A stretch of DNA of 14,174 nt from Desulfobacterales bacterium (GTDB taxonomy: Bacteria; Desulfobacterota; Desulfobacteria; Desulfobacterales; JAUCGF01), in contig JAOZRC010000062.1 of NCBI GenBank assembly GCA_029940345.1, positions 1 to 14,174 of the forward strand, in the 5' to 3' direction. Shown here piece by piece: positions 1 to 7,716 of this stretch. The translations under genes and the position numbers were made by a program. The notes under the pieces were generated by a model that was given only the letters and a program-made list of their open reading frames with translations, had not been told where the DNA came from and ran no database searches. Position 1 is the stretch's first letter, and the number at the start of each line of letters is the position of its first letter.

Positions 1-1057
1 CACCCGGTGAAATACCATGAACTTTTTTATTCAATTTTTTAATGAATTTTTGCAGGAAATGGTCACAGAGTAACGGAATGTCCTCAGTCCGATCGCGGAG
101 TGGCGGAAGCTTAATCGGCATCACATTCAATCTGTAAAAAAGGTCTTCCCTGAATGCATTGTTCCTGATTTCCATCTCCAGGTCCCTGGCCGTCGCCGCG
201 ATCACACGCACATCAATTTTTTTTGTTTTTGCGCTGCCAATGGGACGAATCTCGTTTTCCTGCAAAACTCTGAGAAGTTTTACTTGTAAAGCAGGCGTAA
301 GTTCACCGATTTCATCAAGAAAAATAGTACCCTTATCGGCTTCCTCAAAAAGCCCCTTTTTATTACGATCCGCCCCGGTAAATGCACCCTTCTTAAATCC
401 GAACAGTTCACTTTCCAGCAAATTCCCCGGGATACCGCCACAATTTACCGGGATGAAAGGCATTTTAGATCGAGGGCTTTTAAAATGGATACCCTTTGCC
501 ACCAGTTCCTTACCCGTCCCGCTTTCACCGGTAATCAAAACCGTTGTGCTGTATTGCGCTACTTTGACCGCAAGTTGGAATACGGAAGCCATCTCTTTGC
601 TTTTCGCGATCATATTGGCGAAATTATAATTTTCATTGATCGTTTCAATCTGTTCTTTGAGGTTCAGGTTTTCCTTTTTCAGGCTATCCCGTTCTTCCGC
701 TTTCTTAAGCACCAGGAAGAGTTCATCCGATTTAAACGGTTTGGATATATAATCATAAGCCCCCAGTTTCATGGCTTCGACGGCGGTGTCAATCGTACCG
801 TAGGCTGACATGATGATGACAGTGGTTTCAACCAGCTTCTCACCGGCGGTTTTTAACATATCAATGCCGCCCATTTTAGGCATTTTCAGGTCACAGAGAA
901 TCACATCATAAAATTCCTGACTGATCTTGGCGAGTCCTTCGGTTCCGTCCATTGCTGTATCAATTTTATAATCGGTTTTCCTAAGTATCGTGGACAGCAT
1001 GTGACGCATATTGTCTTCATCGTCAATAATCAGCAATTTTTTAGGGGACGATTTCAT
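1..1057 (-). CDS. Sigma-54-dependent response regulator, NtrC family (partial, C-terminus outside window)
   Basis: Two-component response regulator that activates sigma-54 RNA polymerase after phosphorylation. Reading from ATG at 1057, 352 complete codons are open to the window edge without a frameshift. Residues 1-115 are a receiver domain: acidic pair D12/D13, phospho-acceptor D56 in CDLKMPK, S84 and K106 in KPF. A linker helix follows. The AAA+ domain carries Walker A GESGTGKE (177-184), the sigma-54 contact loop GAFTGA (224-229) and Walker B FLDEIG (246-251). The Fis-like DNA-binding domain that normally follows lies beyond position 1. A cognate histidine kinase would be expected nearby but is not in the window. 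Target genes cannot be inferred. The neighbour on the other side is divergent. Confidence 0.96.
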   Translation of the reverse strand, partial: MKSSPKKLLIIDDEDNMRHMLSTILRKTDYKIDTAMDGTEGLAKISQEFYDVILCDLKMPKMGGIDMLKTAGEKLVETTVIIMSAYGTIDTAVEAMKLGAYDYISKPFKSDELFLVLKKAEERDSLKKENLNLKEQIETINENYNFANMIAKSKEMASVFQLAVKVAQYSTTVLITGESGTGKELVAKGIHFKSPRSKMPFIPVNCGGIPGNLLESELFGFKKGAFTGADRNKKGLFEEADKGTIFLDEIGELTPALQVKLLRVLQENEIRPIGSAKTKKIDVRVIAATARDLEMEIRNNAFREDLFYRLNVMPIKLPPLRDRTEDIPLLCDHFLQKFIKKLNKKVHGISPG

Positions 1058-1149
1058 TTCGATTATATTTTTCTTTTAATCCTTGGCTGATGTTTTTTTT
1101 ATCATTCGGAGTGCGGGACAAATCCATCCGGTGAATTCTGACAAAGGTA

Positions 1150-1178
1150 AGTATAACAATTTAATTTGTATCAGGCAA
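1150..1178 (-). promoter_or_regulatory. Sigma-70-like promoter for the response regulator
   Basis: On the minus strand a TTGCCT -35-like hexamer (1173-1178) and a TATACT -10-like hexamer (1150-1155) are separated by exactly 17 bases. They lie about 90 bases upstream of the response regulator start, in the right orientation. The -10 matches consensus at 5 of 6 positions and the -35 at 4 of 6. This is prediction from sequence only. Confidence 0.45.
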
Positions 1179-1204
1179 GATGTTAATTGCAGGCCAGCAC
1201 AAAA

Positions 1205-1225
1205 TGCTAAACCGTCGGTTTAGCA
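1205..1225. repeat. Short perfect palindrome, REP-like, with GGAGTGC foot
   Basis: TGCTAAACCG and CGGTTTAGCA are perfect inverted arms around a single T. On the minus strand the palindrome is preceded by AAAGGAG, giving AAAGGAGTGC followed by a hairpin. The palindrome at 10650-10665 has the same AAAGGAGTGC entry with a different stem. It sits upstream of the response regulator promoter, so it could be a REP-type repeat or an operator. Nothing in the sequence decides between them. Confidence 0.6.
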
Positions 1226-1249
1226 CTCCTTTGAATTGTAAACCGGAAA

Positions 1250-1263
1250 ATGAAGGATGCCAA
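1250..1263 (+). repeat. 14-bp repeat ATGAAGGATGCCAA, solo copy
   Basis: An exact copy of the 14-mer that forms the terminal inverted repeats of the element at 13871-14048. The similarity extends outward: TGTAAACCG lies just upstream here (from 1237) and also upstream of the copy at 14035. The stretch therefore looks like a solo or decayed end of the same repeat family. No partner arm was found nearby. Confidence 0.55.
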
Positions 1264-1333
1264 AATTTTGTTATCTTCCGCCAAACGGTCCTTTAAAACT
1301 GAATTGTATCGCTAAAACTTTAATCAGTTCTAC

Positions 1334-1362
1334 TTGACAACCCTGGGTTGTTAAATTACATA
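1334..1362 (+). promoter_or_regulatory. Strong sigma-70-like promoter for the GerMN/EF-G operon, with internal dyads
   Basis: A perfect TTGACA (1334-1339), a 17-base spacer and TACATA (1357-1362) face the downstream operon. The expected transcription start is near 1369, at the left edge of the foldback element. The spacer contains the palindrome AACCCTGGGTT (1339-1349). A second dyad, TTGTTA (1348-1353) with TAACAA (1364-1369), brackets the -10. Both could be operators. Promoter assignment is inference from hexamers and spacing. Confidence 0.6.
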
Positions 1363-1370
1363 GTAACAAT

Positions 1371-1601
1371 TTAGGGACTTTCCCATAAATAAACTACCCG
1401 ATATCCTTAATGTTGTAGGGTGGGTGGAGTGTAACGCAACCCACCAATTGGAGATCATTAAATTAAAACCTATCTTATGTAGCCTTTAGGGCTACATAAA
1501 GCACCTTTTGGTTTAATGGTCTCCAATTACAGAAATACGGTGGGTTGCGTTACACTCCACCCACCCTACATTTTAGGTAGTTTATTTTTGGGAAAATCCC
1601 T
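1371..1601. repeat. 231-bp foldback element: two inverted REP-like units with matched flanks
   Basis: Nearly the whole segment is an inverted repeat. The cores are identical 32-mers in opposite orientation (1414-1445 and 1539-1570). Each begins TGTAGGGTGGGT and ends ACCCACC, so each can fold by itself and also pair with the other. Outside them AAATAAACTACC-type flanks pair. Inside, 1446-1462 pairs with 1512-1528 with one mismatch. The tip is a perfect 10-bp stem, 1475-1484 with 1490-1499, around a 5-base loop. A GTAG foot before a GGTGGGT/ACCCACC stem resembles REP sequences mobilised by REP-associated (RAYT) transposases; that link is recalled, not tested. No transposase is present. The element abuts the predicted transcription start and ends 6 bases before the GTG start of the next gene, so it would fill the 5' leader. 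Confidence 0.9.
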
Positions 1602-1607
1602 TAATAA

Positions 1608-2219
1608 GTGTCGGATGATCGGATATTGGGCATGTGTCTAAAATACAGTCGAACAAAAATAGCCTTTGATGCACTACTCACGCTATTTTTGCTCCTGCTG
1701 GCTGTTGCCACATTTGCGGAACGAATAGAATCCGAACAATTTGAAAAAACAGATAAACCAGCCCAAATCGTTCAAGTGCGGCCAACGACGCCTGCAGTAA
1801 AGTCAGATGTGCTTCTCTACTTTGCATCGAAAAACAATGGCTTTCTTGTTGCCGAAAACAGAATGATTTCAAATCCGGCGAATCCTGTTATGTTTGCTAA
1901 AAATATTATTCAGGCATTAATCAACGGGCCTCGCACCCGTTTAATGCGAACGCTTCCACAAGATATGAAACTGCGTGCTTTGTATGTGACTGGCGACGGC
2001 ACCGCATATACGGATTTTTCAGTTGCGATAAAAGATAACCATCCCGGCGGCATTCAGGCTGAACTGATTACAATCTATTCGATTGTAAATTCATTGGTTT
2101 TGAATATCACCGGGATTGACCGAGTCAAATTTTTAATAGAAGGCCATGAATCTTTAACCCTGGCCGGACATATTGATTTGCAAAATCCCTTTACAGCCGA
2201 AATGTTATTAATCCGATGA
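1608..2219 (+). CDS. GerMN-domain membrane-anchored or secreted protein
   Basis: 203 residues from GTG 1608. That GTG directly follows two in-frame stops at the edge of the foldback element, so ATG 1632 (195 residues) is an equally good start and gives a cleaner signal sequence. A hydrophobic stretch at about residues 20-36 after basic residues is a signal peptide or N-terminal anchor. A linker follows, then a GerMN domain over about residues 66-200, with recognisable blocks VLLYFAS, ALINGP and YTDFS. GerMN is known from spore germination protein GerM but also occurs in envelope proteins of non-sporulating bacteria, so a sporulation role is not implied. The stop overlaps the next start as ATGA, indicating translational coupling with the EF-G gene. 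Confidence 0.85.
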   Translation: MSDDRILGMCLKYSRTKIAFDALLTLFLLLLAVATFAERIESEQFEKTDKPAQIVQVRPTTPAVKSDVLLYFASKNNGFLVAENRMISNPANPVMFAKNIIQALINGPRTRLMRTLPQDMKLRALYVTGDGTAYTDFSVAIKDNHPGGIQAELITIYSIVNSLVLNITGIDRVKFLIEGHESLTLAGHIDLQNPFTAEMLLIR

Positions 2220-4243
2220 AAAAAAAAACTAAAATCAACACCATCCGCAATATCGGCGTTATCGCTCACATTGATGCCGGAAAAACCACCGTCACCGAAC
2301 GGATTCTCTATTATACCGGCCGTTCACACAAGATTGGCGAAGTTCATGATGGTGAAGCGGTCATGGACTGGATGCAAGATGAACAGGAGCGGGGTATTAC
2401 GATCACTTCAGCCGTCACCACCTGCCAGTGGCAAGGTAAAACGATTCAGATTATTGATACGCCGGGCCATGTTGATTTTACAATTGAGGTGGAACGTTCT
2501 TTGCGCGTCCTTGATGGTGCGGTAGGGGTTTTCTGTGCGGTGGGTGGTGTCGAACCCCAGTCCGAAACCGTTTGGCGGCAAGCCGATAAATATGGCGTGC
2601 CCAAAATTATTTTTATCAATAAAATGGATCGGATCGGCGCTGATTTTTTGGGCGCGACCGATATGATTAAGGAACGTTTGAACGCCCAACCCTTGATATT
2701 GCAATTGCCGATGGGTTCGGAAGAAAATTTTGCCGGCGTTATTGATCTTCTGGCCATGCGTCAGATTACCTGGGATGAAGAAACGCTGGGTGAAACCTAT
2801 ACTGTTTCAGCAATCGCTTCAGAAAATCTTGAAAAGGCGCAGCAATACCGCGAACTGTTGATTGAAACGGCCGCCGAAGCAGATGATGACATTATGGAAG
2901 CCTACCTGGCCGAAACGTCTGTTTCCGAAAAAATGCTTATTGAAGCAATCCGAAAGGCCACGCTTGACTTGAAACTGGTGCCGGTGCTATGCGGAAGCGC
3001 ATTACGAAATAAAGGTATCCAGCCGTTAATTGACGGAATTACCCGTTTCCTTCCCAGCCCGGCGGATATTCCGCCCATGAAAGGGATTGATCAGGAATCC
3101 GGTGAAACGGTGGAATGCGCAGCCAAAGACACGGATCCGCTGGCAGCGCTTATTTTTAAAGTGGCGATGATCGAAGGACGCAAACTTTCGTATGTGCGAA
3201 TTTATAGTGGCACGCTAACCGCTAAAAAAGATGTATATAATCCGACCCGTAAGATAACGGAAAAGATCGCTCGTATTTTGTTAATGCACGCTAACAAGCG
3301 TGAACGCGTGGCGTCGGCCGGCGCAGGCAGCATTATCGGCGTCGTGGGCCTGAAATCATCCACAACCGGTGAAACCCTTTGCATGCCGGACCATCCGCTG
3401 CTTTTAGAAAATATGGAATTTTATGAACCGGTTATTTCGGTGGCGATTGAGCCTAAAACCCACTCGGATCAGGAAAAACTGGATGAAGTCATTGCCAAAT
3501 TCATCGCTGAAGACCCGACGTTGCGCTGCCGCAAAGATGAGGACACAGGGCAAACCATATTATCCGGCATGGGCGAGTTGCACCTTGAAATCATTATCAG
3601 TCGGATGCTGCGTGAATTTAAAACGGATGTCAATGTTGGCAAGCCCCAAGTGGTTTATCGTGAAACAATTGATCAGCGTGGTGCATCTGAAGCGGTTTTT
3701 GATCGGGAAATTTCCGGGTGCCATCATTTCGCCCAAGTTCGTCTGCAAATCAAACCCTCCAAGCGGGGAAGCGACATCACTTTTAAGTCACAGGATGAGG
3801 AACTGCCGGCCCATTTTCTAGCCGCAATCCGCAAAGGCGTCATGGAATCATTGGCCAGCGGGCCATTAATGGGCTATCCGGTTACGGACGTTGAAGTGAT
3901 CCTGACCAAGACGAAATCAAAGGAATCATTGGGTTCGGAACTCGCGTTTACGGTAGCCGCCTCCATGGCCTGTCAACAGGCGCTTGCCGATGGCAAGCCG
4001 TTTTTACTGGAGCCCATAATGGATGTTGAAATATTTGTACCGGAAGCTTTTATGGGGGATGTGATCGGAGATATGGGCGCTCGTAATGGTAAAATCGAAT
4101 CCATCGAACATCGCGCCGGTTCCCAAGTGATCAAAGCCACAGCACCTTTAGCGCTAATGTTCGGCTATTCTACCGCCTTGCGCTCCGCCACCCAGGGGCG
4201 CGGCACATTTACCATGCAATTTTCCCATTTTGATCGTAGTTGA
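2216..4243 (+). CDS. fusA: Elongation factor G paralog (non-canonical EF-G)
   Basis: Ribosomal translocase GTPase of 675 residues, somewhat shorter than a canonical EF-G of about 690-705. GTPase motifs are intact: G1 AHIDAGKTT (17-25), G2 RGITI (59-63), G3 DTPGH (81-85), G4 NKMD (135-138). Domains II-V follow, ending with the usual domain V block ([14 protein letters not shown]). The domain IV tip is unusual. Where canonical EF-G has a loop like DGSYHEVDSSE, this protein has [11 protein letters not shown] starting at K565, so the tip histidine (His583 in E. coli) aligns with K569. With its operon beside an envelope protein and DUF3842 rather than rpsL/rpsG/tuf, this suggests a secondary EF-G (EF-G2 or spdEFG-like). 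That class assignment is inference. The start overlaps the upstream stop. Confidence 0.95.
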   Translation: MKKKTKINTIRNIGVIAHIDAGKTTVTERILYYTGRSHKIGEVHDGEAVMDWMQDEQERGITITSAVTTCQWQGKTIQIIDTPGHVDFTIEVERSLRVLDGAVGVFCAVGGVEPQSETVWRQADKYGVPKIIFINKMDRIGADFLGATDMIKERLNAQPLILQLPMGSEENFAGVIDLLAMRQITWDEETLGETYTVSAIASENLEKAQQYRELLIETAAEADDDIMEAYLAETSVSEKMLIEAIRKATLDLKLVPVLCGSALRNKGIQPLIDGITRFLPSPADIPPMKGIDQESGETVECAAKDTDPLAALIFKVAMIEGRKLSYVRIYSGTLTAKKDVYNPTRKITEKIARILLMHANKRERVASAGAGSIIGVVGLKSSTTGETLCMPDHPLLLENMEFYEPVISVAIEPKTHSDQEKLDEVIAKFIAEDPTLRCRKDEDTGQTILSGMGELHLEIIISRMLREFKTDVNVGKPQVVYRETIDQRGASEAVFDREISGCHHFAQVRLQIKPSKRGSDITFKSQDEELPAHFLAAIRKGVMESLASGPLMGYPVTDVEVILTKTKSKESLGSELAFTVAASMACQQALADGKPFLLEPIMDVEIFVPEAFMGDVIGDMGARNGKIESIEHRAGSQVIKATAPLALMFGYSTALRSATQGRGTFTMQFSHFDRS

Positions 4244-4271
4244 ACGGGAAAAAGTCCAACGGAAAAAACAG

Positions 4272-4724
4272 ATGCAACAAATATGTGTAATCGACGGACA
4301 GGGCGGTGGTATCGGTAGCGTCATTATTAAAAAATTGAACACCGCTTTTTATAACGCCAACGTTGAAATTACGGCGTTGGGCGCTAACGCCATTGCCACC
4401 GCTCAAATGCTGAAAGCCAGAGCCAATCGCGGCGCTTCCGGTGAAAACGCGATTGTCCGAACGGTCCGACAGGCCGATATCATTATCGGTCCCATCGGTA
4501 TTATCATGGCACATGCCATGATGGGTGAAATCACCCCCAAAATGGCCGAAGCGATTGCAAGCTGCCCGGCCAAAAAAATTCTTCTGCCACTTTCCCAGGA
4601 AAATGTCGTGATCGCCGGTTTAAGCTCACTTCCGCTTCCCAAACTGATTGATTCGATGCTTGCGGAAAATTTGCTGCCGTTAATAAATACCTCGAAAGTC
4701 CAAAAATTGAAGCGTAAAGAATGA
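4272..4724 (+). CDS. DUF3842 family protein
   Basis: 150 residues from ATG 4272, 28 bases after the EF-G stop. A TTG at 4230 in the same frame would overlap the EF-G gene and add 14 charged residues not typical of the family, so I prefer 4272, which gives MQQICVIDGQGGGIG. The glycine-rich N-terminus suggests a Rossmann-like nucleotide-binding fold. Other family blocks are EITALGANAIATAQML, GENAIV, ADIIIGPIGII and GEITPKMAEAI. DUF3842 has no established biochemical function that I know of. It belongs to the GerMN/EF-G transcription unit by spacing and precedes cooT. Confidence 0.88.
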   Translation: MQQICVIDGQGGGIGSVIIKKLNTAFYNANVEITALGANAIATAQMLKARANRGASGENAIVRTVRQADIIIGPIGIIMAHAMMGEITPKMAEAIASCPAKKILLPLSQENVVIAGLSSLPLPKLIDSMLAENLLPLINTSKVQKLKRKE

Positions 4725-4734
4725 TGTAAATAAA

Positions 4735-4897
4735 GCCCAAAAACCAAATTACAAATTTCAAATAAATCACAATTACAAAATTTCAAAATTGAAAAAAACC
4801 TGATCTTACAATGCATATTGATAAATCAGCCGTTTTGGTTATTGTATTTTGTTGTTTGGAATTTATTGGAAATCAGGTGATTGTTATTGGGGATTTC
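4735..4897. repeat. AT-rich imperfect inverted repeat between DUF3842 and cooT
   Basis: The left part is built of CCAAA/CAAAT words (for example CCAAATTACAAATTTCAAAT). The right part, from about 4831, is built of the complementary TTTGG/ATTTG words (for example TTGTTGTTTGGAATTTATTGG). Together they form a loose inverted repeat of about 60 bases per arm around 4800-4830. I see no open reading frame with support here. It resembles AT-rich dispersed intergenic repeats of deltaproteobacteria that I recall, but I could not compare it. Confidence 0.4.
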
Positions 4898-4920
4898 AGA
4901 GACAACAAAAGGAGCATGCC

Positions 4921-5109
4921 ATGTGTGAAGCAACAGCATTTCTGCTAAAAGACAATGAACAGGTGAAAGTGATGGAAGCGGTTGACACGGTGGAACCCGA
5001 AGATGGCGGCGTCAAATTGATTAGCATCTTCGGAGACCAGAAATTTATCAACGGTCAAATCCATTCGCTGTCATTGGTGGACAACAAAATATTTCTGAAA
5101 GAACATTAG
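4921..5109 (+). CDS. cooT: CooT-family nickel-binding protein
   Basis: 62 residues from ATG 4921, preceded by a good AAAGGAGC ribosome site. Longer in-frame starts upstream lie within the AT-rich repeat and are unlikely. The protein begins MCEA; in CooT the N-terminal cysteine (Cys2) is the nickel ligand, and small dimeric CooT proteins are linked to nickel supply for carbon monoxide dehydrogenase. The hydrophobic/acidic pattern (VMEAVDTVEPEDGG, LISIFGDQK, LVDNKIFL) fits the family along its whole length. No CODH gene lies in the window, so a role in nickel delivery is inference from the family. It may be co-transcribed with DUF3842 or have its own promoter in the 196-base gap. Confidence 0.88.
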   Translation: MCEATAFLLKDNEQVKVMEAVDTVEPEDGGVKLISIFGDQKFINGQIHSLSLVDNKIFLKEH

Positions 5110-5208
5110 CTTAAAATAACGGGATAAATTTGGCTCTTTTGATTTGGTTCTTTGGGGATTGATTTAAATGAACTTTACGCTAGAGCCCCTCAAGGAAAAG
5201 GTGCTGCC

Positions 5209-6087
5209 TTACCGGTGTTGCAATTGAAAAGCCGCAACACTGCCGAAAATTAAAAAACCGCCTATCCAAAACCGCCAGTTTGCTATGTCCCCAAGAAAAA
5301 GGATGCCGATGATGGTTGAAAAGATTAGTTCACTGGTCATAAACAGGCCGCCTTCCCAACTCTTACAATAACGAAAGCCCATGTTCATAAGCAGTTGCGC
5401 TCCGATGGACGTCACCAGGATACCGGCAATAATTAGCCAGTCGCTTGCCGTCGCCGGCGTTCGGGGAGCGGTCATATAAGGCCAAAAACAGACTGCTGTG
5501 CCAATCAGACAAAAATAGAAATAAATAATTACCGAACTGTGGGTGGGTCTCAATTTTTTAATCATGCCGATTGTAAGCCCAGCAAACATCGCGCCGACAA
5601 CCCCCATGAATTGACCGAAAAGCGTTCCTTGAATCTGAAAGTTAAATAGCACCCCGATGCCAATTAACGCTGCCATGAGGCAGACAACCTCGTATAAAGT
5701 AATCTTCTCGCCGAACAGCAAAGGGGAAAATATCGCTGCAAACGCCGGGAAACTGTAGAAAAATACCATTGCCGTAGAAAAAGGCAAATTGCGGATAGCC
5801 GCCACAAGTGCAAGAAAAGCGATGGTGCCGGTCATTCCCCGAATAATGATCAGTTTGGGGTTTTGAGGCTTGAAAAGATTTTGCTTCCATCCGAAAAGGG
5901 CTAATAATACAATTGTCCCACCCCCCAGGCGGTACATGGCGATATCCCATATACGATAATCAGGTCCCATCGTTTTGATGAGTACACCCAGGATAGCAAA
6001 CATAAATGCCGAAGCAAACATTAACGCCGGGCCGTTGGCAATAACGCGGCTGACGCTTATTTTTTGTACTGTCGGAATAGGTGTCAT
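5209..6087 (-). CDS. EamA-domain DMT-superfamily transporter
   Basis: 292 residues, inner-membrane protein with about ten hydrophobic segments arranged as two EamA repeats (about residues 17-147 and 160-290), as in drug/metabolite transporters such as RhtA- or YdcZ-like permeases. Features include an IWDIAMYRLGGG block after the first helix, a PFSTAMVFFYSFPAFAAI block with LLFGEKI ending the first repeat, and a matching GGLFMTSELIFSTIIGILFLGD block in the second repeat. Length is normal for the family. Substrate cannot be told from sequence. It is monocistronic by spacing and convergent with cooT; the 99 bases between them hold no convincing terminator. Confidence 0.92.
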   Translation of the reverse strand: MTPIPTVQKISVSRVIANGPALMFASAFMFAILGVLIKTMGPDYRIWDIAMYRLGGGTIVLLALFGWKQNLFKPQNPKLIIIRGMTGTIAFLALVAAIRNLPFSTAMVFFYSFPAFAAIFSPLLFGEKITLYEVVCLMAALIGIGVLFNFQIQGTLFGQFMGVVGAMFAGLTIGMIKKLRPTHSSVIIYFYFCLIGTAVCFWPYMTAPRTPATASDWLIIAGILVTSIGAQLLMNMGFRYCKSWEGGLFMTSELIFSTIIGILFLGDIANWRFWIGGFLIFGSVAAFQLQHR

Positions 6088-6176
6088 TTCATTTTAAGTG
6101 CGCATCATGTTAAATCAAAACTGCCGAGATAAAAGTTTGGATTGCATTTCGGCTTTGTGGTCGCTCAATCCTTTTG

Positions 6177-6593
6177 TTAGCTGTTTTCAGTAATATTAAA
6201 GATATTCGGCAGAGCATTTTTAATCCAATCCAGTACGTTATTTACCGCTTCTCTTGCTTCTTTAGCATCTTCATCGGAAGGCATGTACCAATCATCCGGA
6301 TAGCGAACCTCAACTGCGTATGGCATAAGGATAGCGAGTGAATCCCGTAGTTCATCCACCTCACTATTAATTGGCAGTATCTTCTCCAAAATAAGAAAAA
6401 GATCGTGTGTAAAGGGGTATTCTTGTCCATTTCCTATCAAATAGGCTTTCAGAAGTTTTTCGGCTGCTTGCTGGCAATGAAAACAGACAGTGTCAAATGG
6501 GATTACTTCCGACTTGAGATTGTTATCTGCATTGAGCAGATCATTCATAGCCTTAGCCAGCCATTGTCTCGCTATTTCTAAATTCTCGGACAT
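6177..6593 (-). CDS. HEPN-domain protein, partner of the upstream MNT nucleotidyltransferase
   Basis: 138-residue, largely helical HEPN protein (family PF05168 type). Recognisable blocks are LEIARQWLAKAMNDL at the start, CFHCQQAAEKLLKAYL (about 37-52), FTHDL (about 62-66) and EVRYPDDW (about 94-101). The R-x4-6-H ribonuclease motif of HepT-type HEPN toxins is absent, so RNase activity is not supported. The gene overlaps the end of the MNT gene by 41 bases, the classic MNT/HEPN two-gene arrangement. These pairs act as toxin-antitoxin or regulatory modules in known cases. The role here is inferred. Confidence 0.88.
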   Translation of the reverse strand: MSENLEIARQWLAKAMNDLLNADNNLKSEVIPFDTVCFHCQQAAEKLLKAYLIGNGQEYPFTHDLFLILEKILPINSEVDELRDSLAILMPYAVEVRYPDDWYMPSDEDAKEAREAVNNVLDWIKNALPNIFNITENS

Positions 6594-6897
6594 AAAGGGT
6601 CTTACCTTCTCTTAATATGGTTGAAACAAAAGAGAGATGCGATTTTTTTCCTTTTTCAATCTCTTGGGGTGTATAGACCAACATGTCCATACTAAACGGA
6701 TACGGCTGAAACAGTTTGTATAGATCACGACTACGTTTGAACCTTGGCAAATCGCTCTCCGCAATAATCATAAAATCCACATCACTATTTTCGCTGGCTT
6801 CACCACGAGCGTATGATCCGAACAAAATGACTCGCTCGGCATTCGCCTCAATTCCTATTCGCGTTGCAACCTGCTTTATTTCATGCTTATCAATCAT
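6553..6897 (-). CDS. Minimal nucleotidyltransferase (MNT), MNT/HEPN module
   Basis: 114 residues with the nucleotidyltransferase signature GSYARG (27-32) followed by DVD (D39, D41) and a third acidic residue D71 in SMDML, so the catalytic triad looks intact. In studied MNT/HEPN pairs the MNT protein neutralises the HEPN toxin, in one case by adding AMP to it. Whether that holds for a HEPN partner without the RNase motif is open. The ATG at 6897 has only a weak ribosome site. It is the first gene of the pair; an imperfect palindrome lies just upstream at 6918-6954. Confidence 0.9.
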   Translation of the reverse strand: MIDKHEIKQVATRIGIEANAERVILFGSYARGEASENSDVDFMIIAESDLPRFKRSRDLYKLFQPYPFSMDMLVYTPQEIEKGKKSHLSFVSTILREGKTLYVREFRNSETMAG

Positions 6898-6917
6898 AGT
6901 TAATCACACCCAAAGAC

Positions 6918-6954
6918 CGACGCGTAACAGCTTTCCGCGTTACATTTAGCGTCG
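6918..6954. repeat. Imperfect palindrome upstream of the MNT/HEPN pair
   Basis: CGACGCGTAAC (6918-6928) pairs with GTTAC (6939-6943) and, after a 5-base bulge, GCGTCG (6949-6954). The loop contains CAGCTTTCCGC (6928-6938), an 11-mer also found in the hairpin at 14131-14141. It may be a small dispersed repeat or an operator for the MNT/HEPN pair, which are often autoregulated. Confidence 0.45.
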
Positions 6955-7032
6955 CCGCTTAAGTTGGAAGCCAAATTCATTAAATTTTATACTTATCTGC
7001 AATCCATGTAGAGATAAGCCAAAATGGAAAGC

Positions 7033-7692
7033 TCATTCAGTAACCGTTTTAAATTCACAGTCATTGAGATATGATTCAAGCGTGGAAAAAGAGCCGGTAT
7101 AAAAATGATCAGCGCCCTTAACAATTTTCAGCACAGCATCAGGATTCCAGACCGGCATCAACTGGCGGATACGATGCGCCGGCGCGATCTCTTTATCCTG
7201 ACTGCCGGTGATGACTAATCTTAGATAAGGGGTGACAATTTGTGGAGAAAAATCAATAAGCCCGACTGGCGGCGACACCATAACCATATTTCTTACATCG
7301 GGCATCGCAGCAGCCAAATTGTAACAAACCCAGGCACCGAAGGAATAACCGGCCAAATTGAGATGTTCAATGCTCCGATTCTTTAAATAGGCCAGTGCCG
7401 CACGGACATCCCGCTGCTCGCCATCACCGTCGTCATACTTTCCTTGGCTTCGACCCACTCCTCTGAAGTTAAAACGTAATGTCGTATAACCTTTTTTTTG
7501 AAAAACGCCGACAATGGCGTCAACCACGGGATTATACATATCGCCGCCATAAAGTGGGTGAGGGTGGGTGACAACAATGCCTTTTTTACCGCTTTGGCGT
7601 GCAAGCAGTCCTTCCAGCTTAATCGCTTCATTTTCAGAATTGAATGAAATATTTTGTTCTGCCGGTTTTTGATTTTTGGACACGCTTGGCAA
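7033..7692 (-). CDS. Alpha/beta hydrolase (COG2945-like)
   Basis: 219 residues from TTG 7692, chosen because a GGGGTGA ribosome site lies 3 bases upstream; a GTG at 7683 is the alternative. The fold signature is complete: HPHPLYGGDMYN near residues 43-54 (oxyanion region), RFNFRGVG (73-80), nucleophile elbow GYSFG with S117, acid D166 in GSQDKEI, and H196 in GADHFYTG. The family comprises small cytoplasmic serine hydrolases of unknown substrate. It follows the 33-residue basic protein by 24 bases on the same strand, so the two probably share a transcript. A weak hairpin (6992-6998 with 7012-7018) lies downstream, without a clear T tract. Confidence 0.93.
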   Translation of the reverse strand: MPSVSKNQKPAEQNISFNSENEAIKLEGLLARQSGKKGIVVTHPHPLYGGDMYNPVVDAIVGVFQKKGYTTLRFNFRGVGRSQGKYDDGDGEQRDVRAALAYLKNRSIEHLNLAGYSFGAWVCYNLAAAMPDVRNMVMVSPPVGLIDFSPQIVTPYLRLVITGSQDKEIAPAHRIRQLMPVWNPDAVLKIVKGADHFYTGSFSTLESYLNDCEFKTVTE

Positions 7693-7716
7693 TTGTCACC
7701 CCTATCCCTTAGTGTT

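Noticed and set aside
1371..1601. Insertion sequence or CRISPR-like array
   Set aside because: There is no transposase frame, no repeated spacer structure and only one inverted pair; it is a foldback or REP doublet.
4230..4271. TTG start for DUF3842 inside the end of the EF-G gene
   Set aside because: The extension is charged and not family-like; ATG 4272 gives the expected N-terminus.
4849..4920. Longer start for cooT
   Set aside because: The extra residues are encoded within the AT-rich repeat and would bury the N-terminal MCEA that carries the nickel-binding cysteine.
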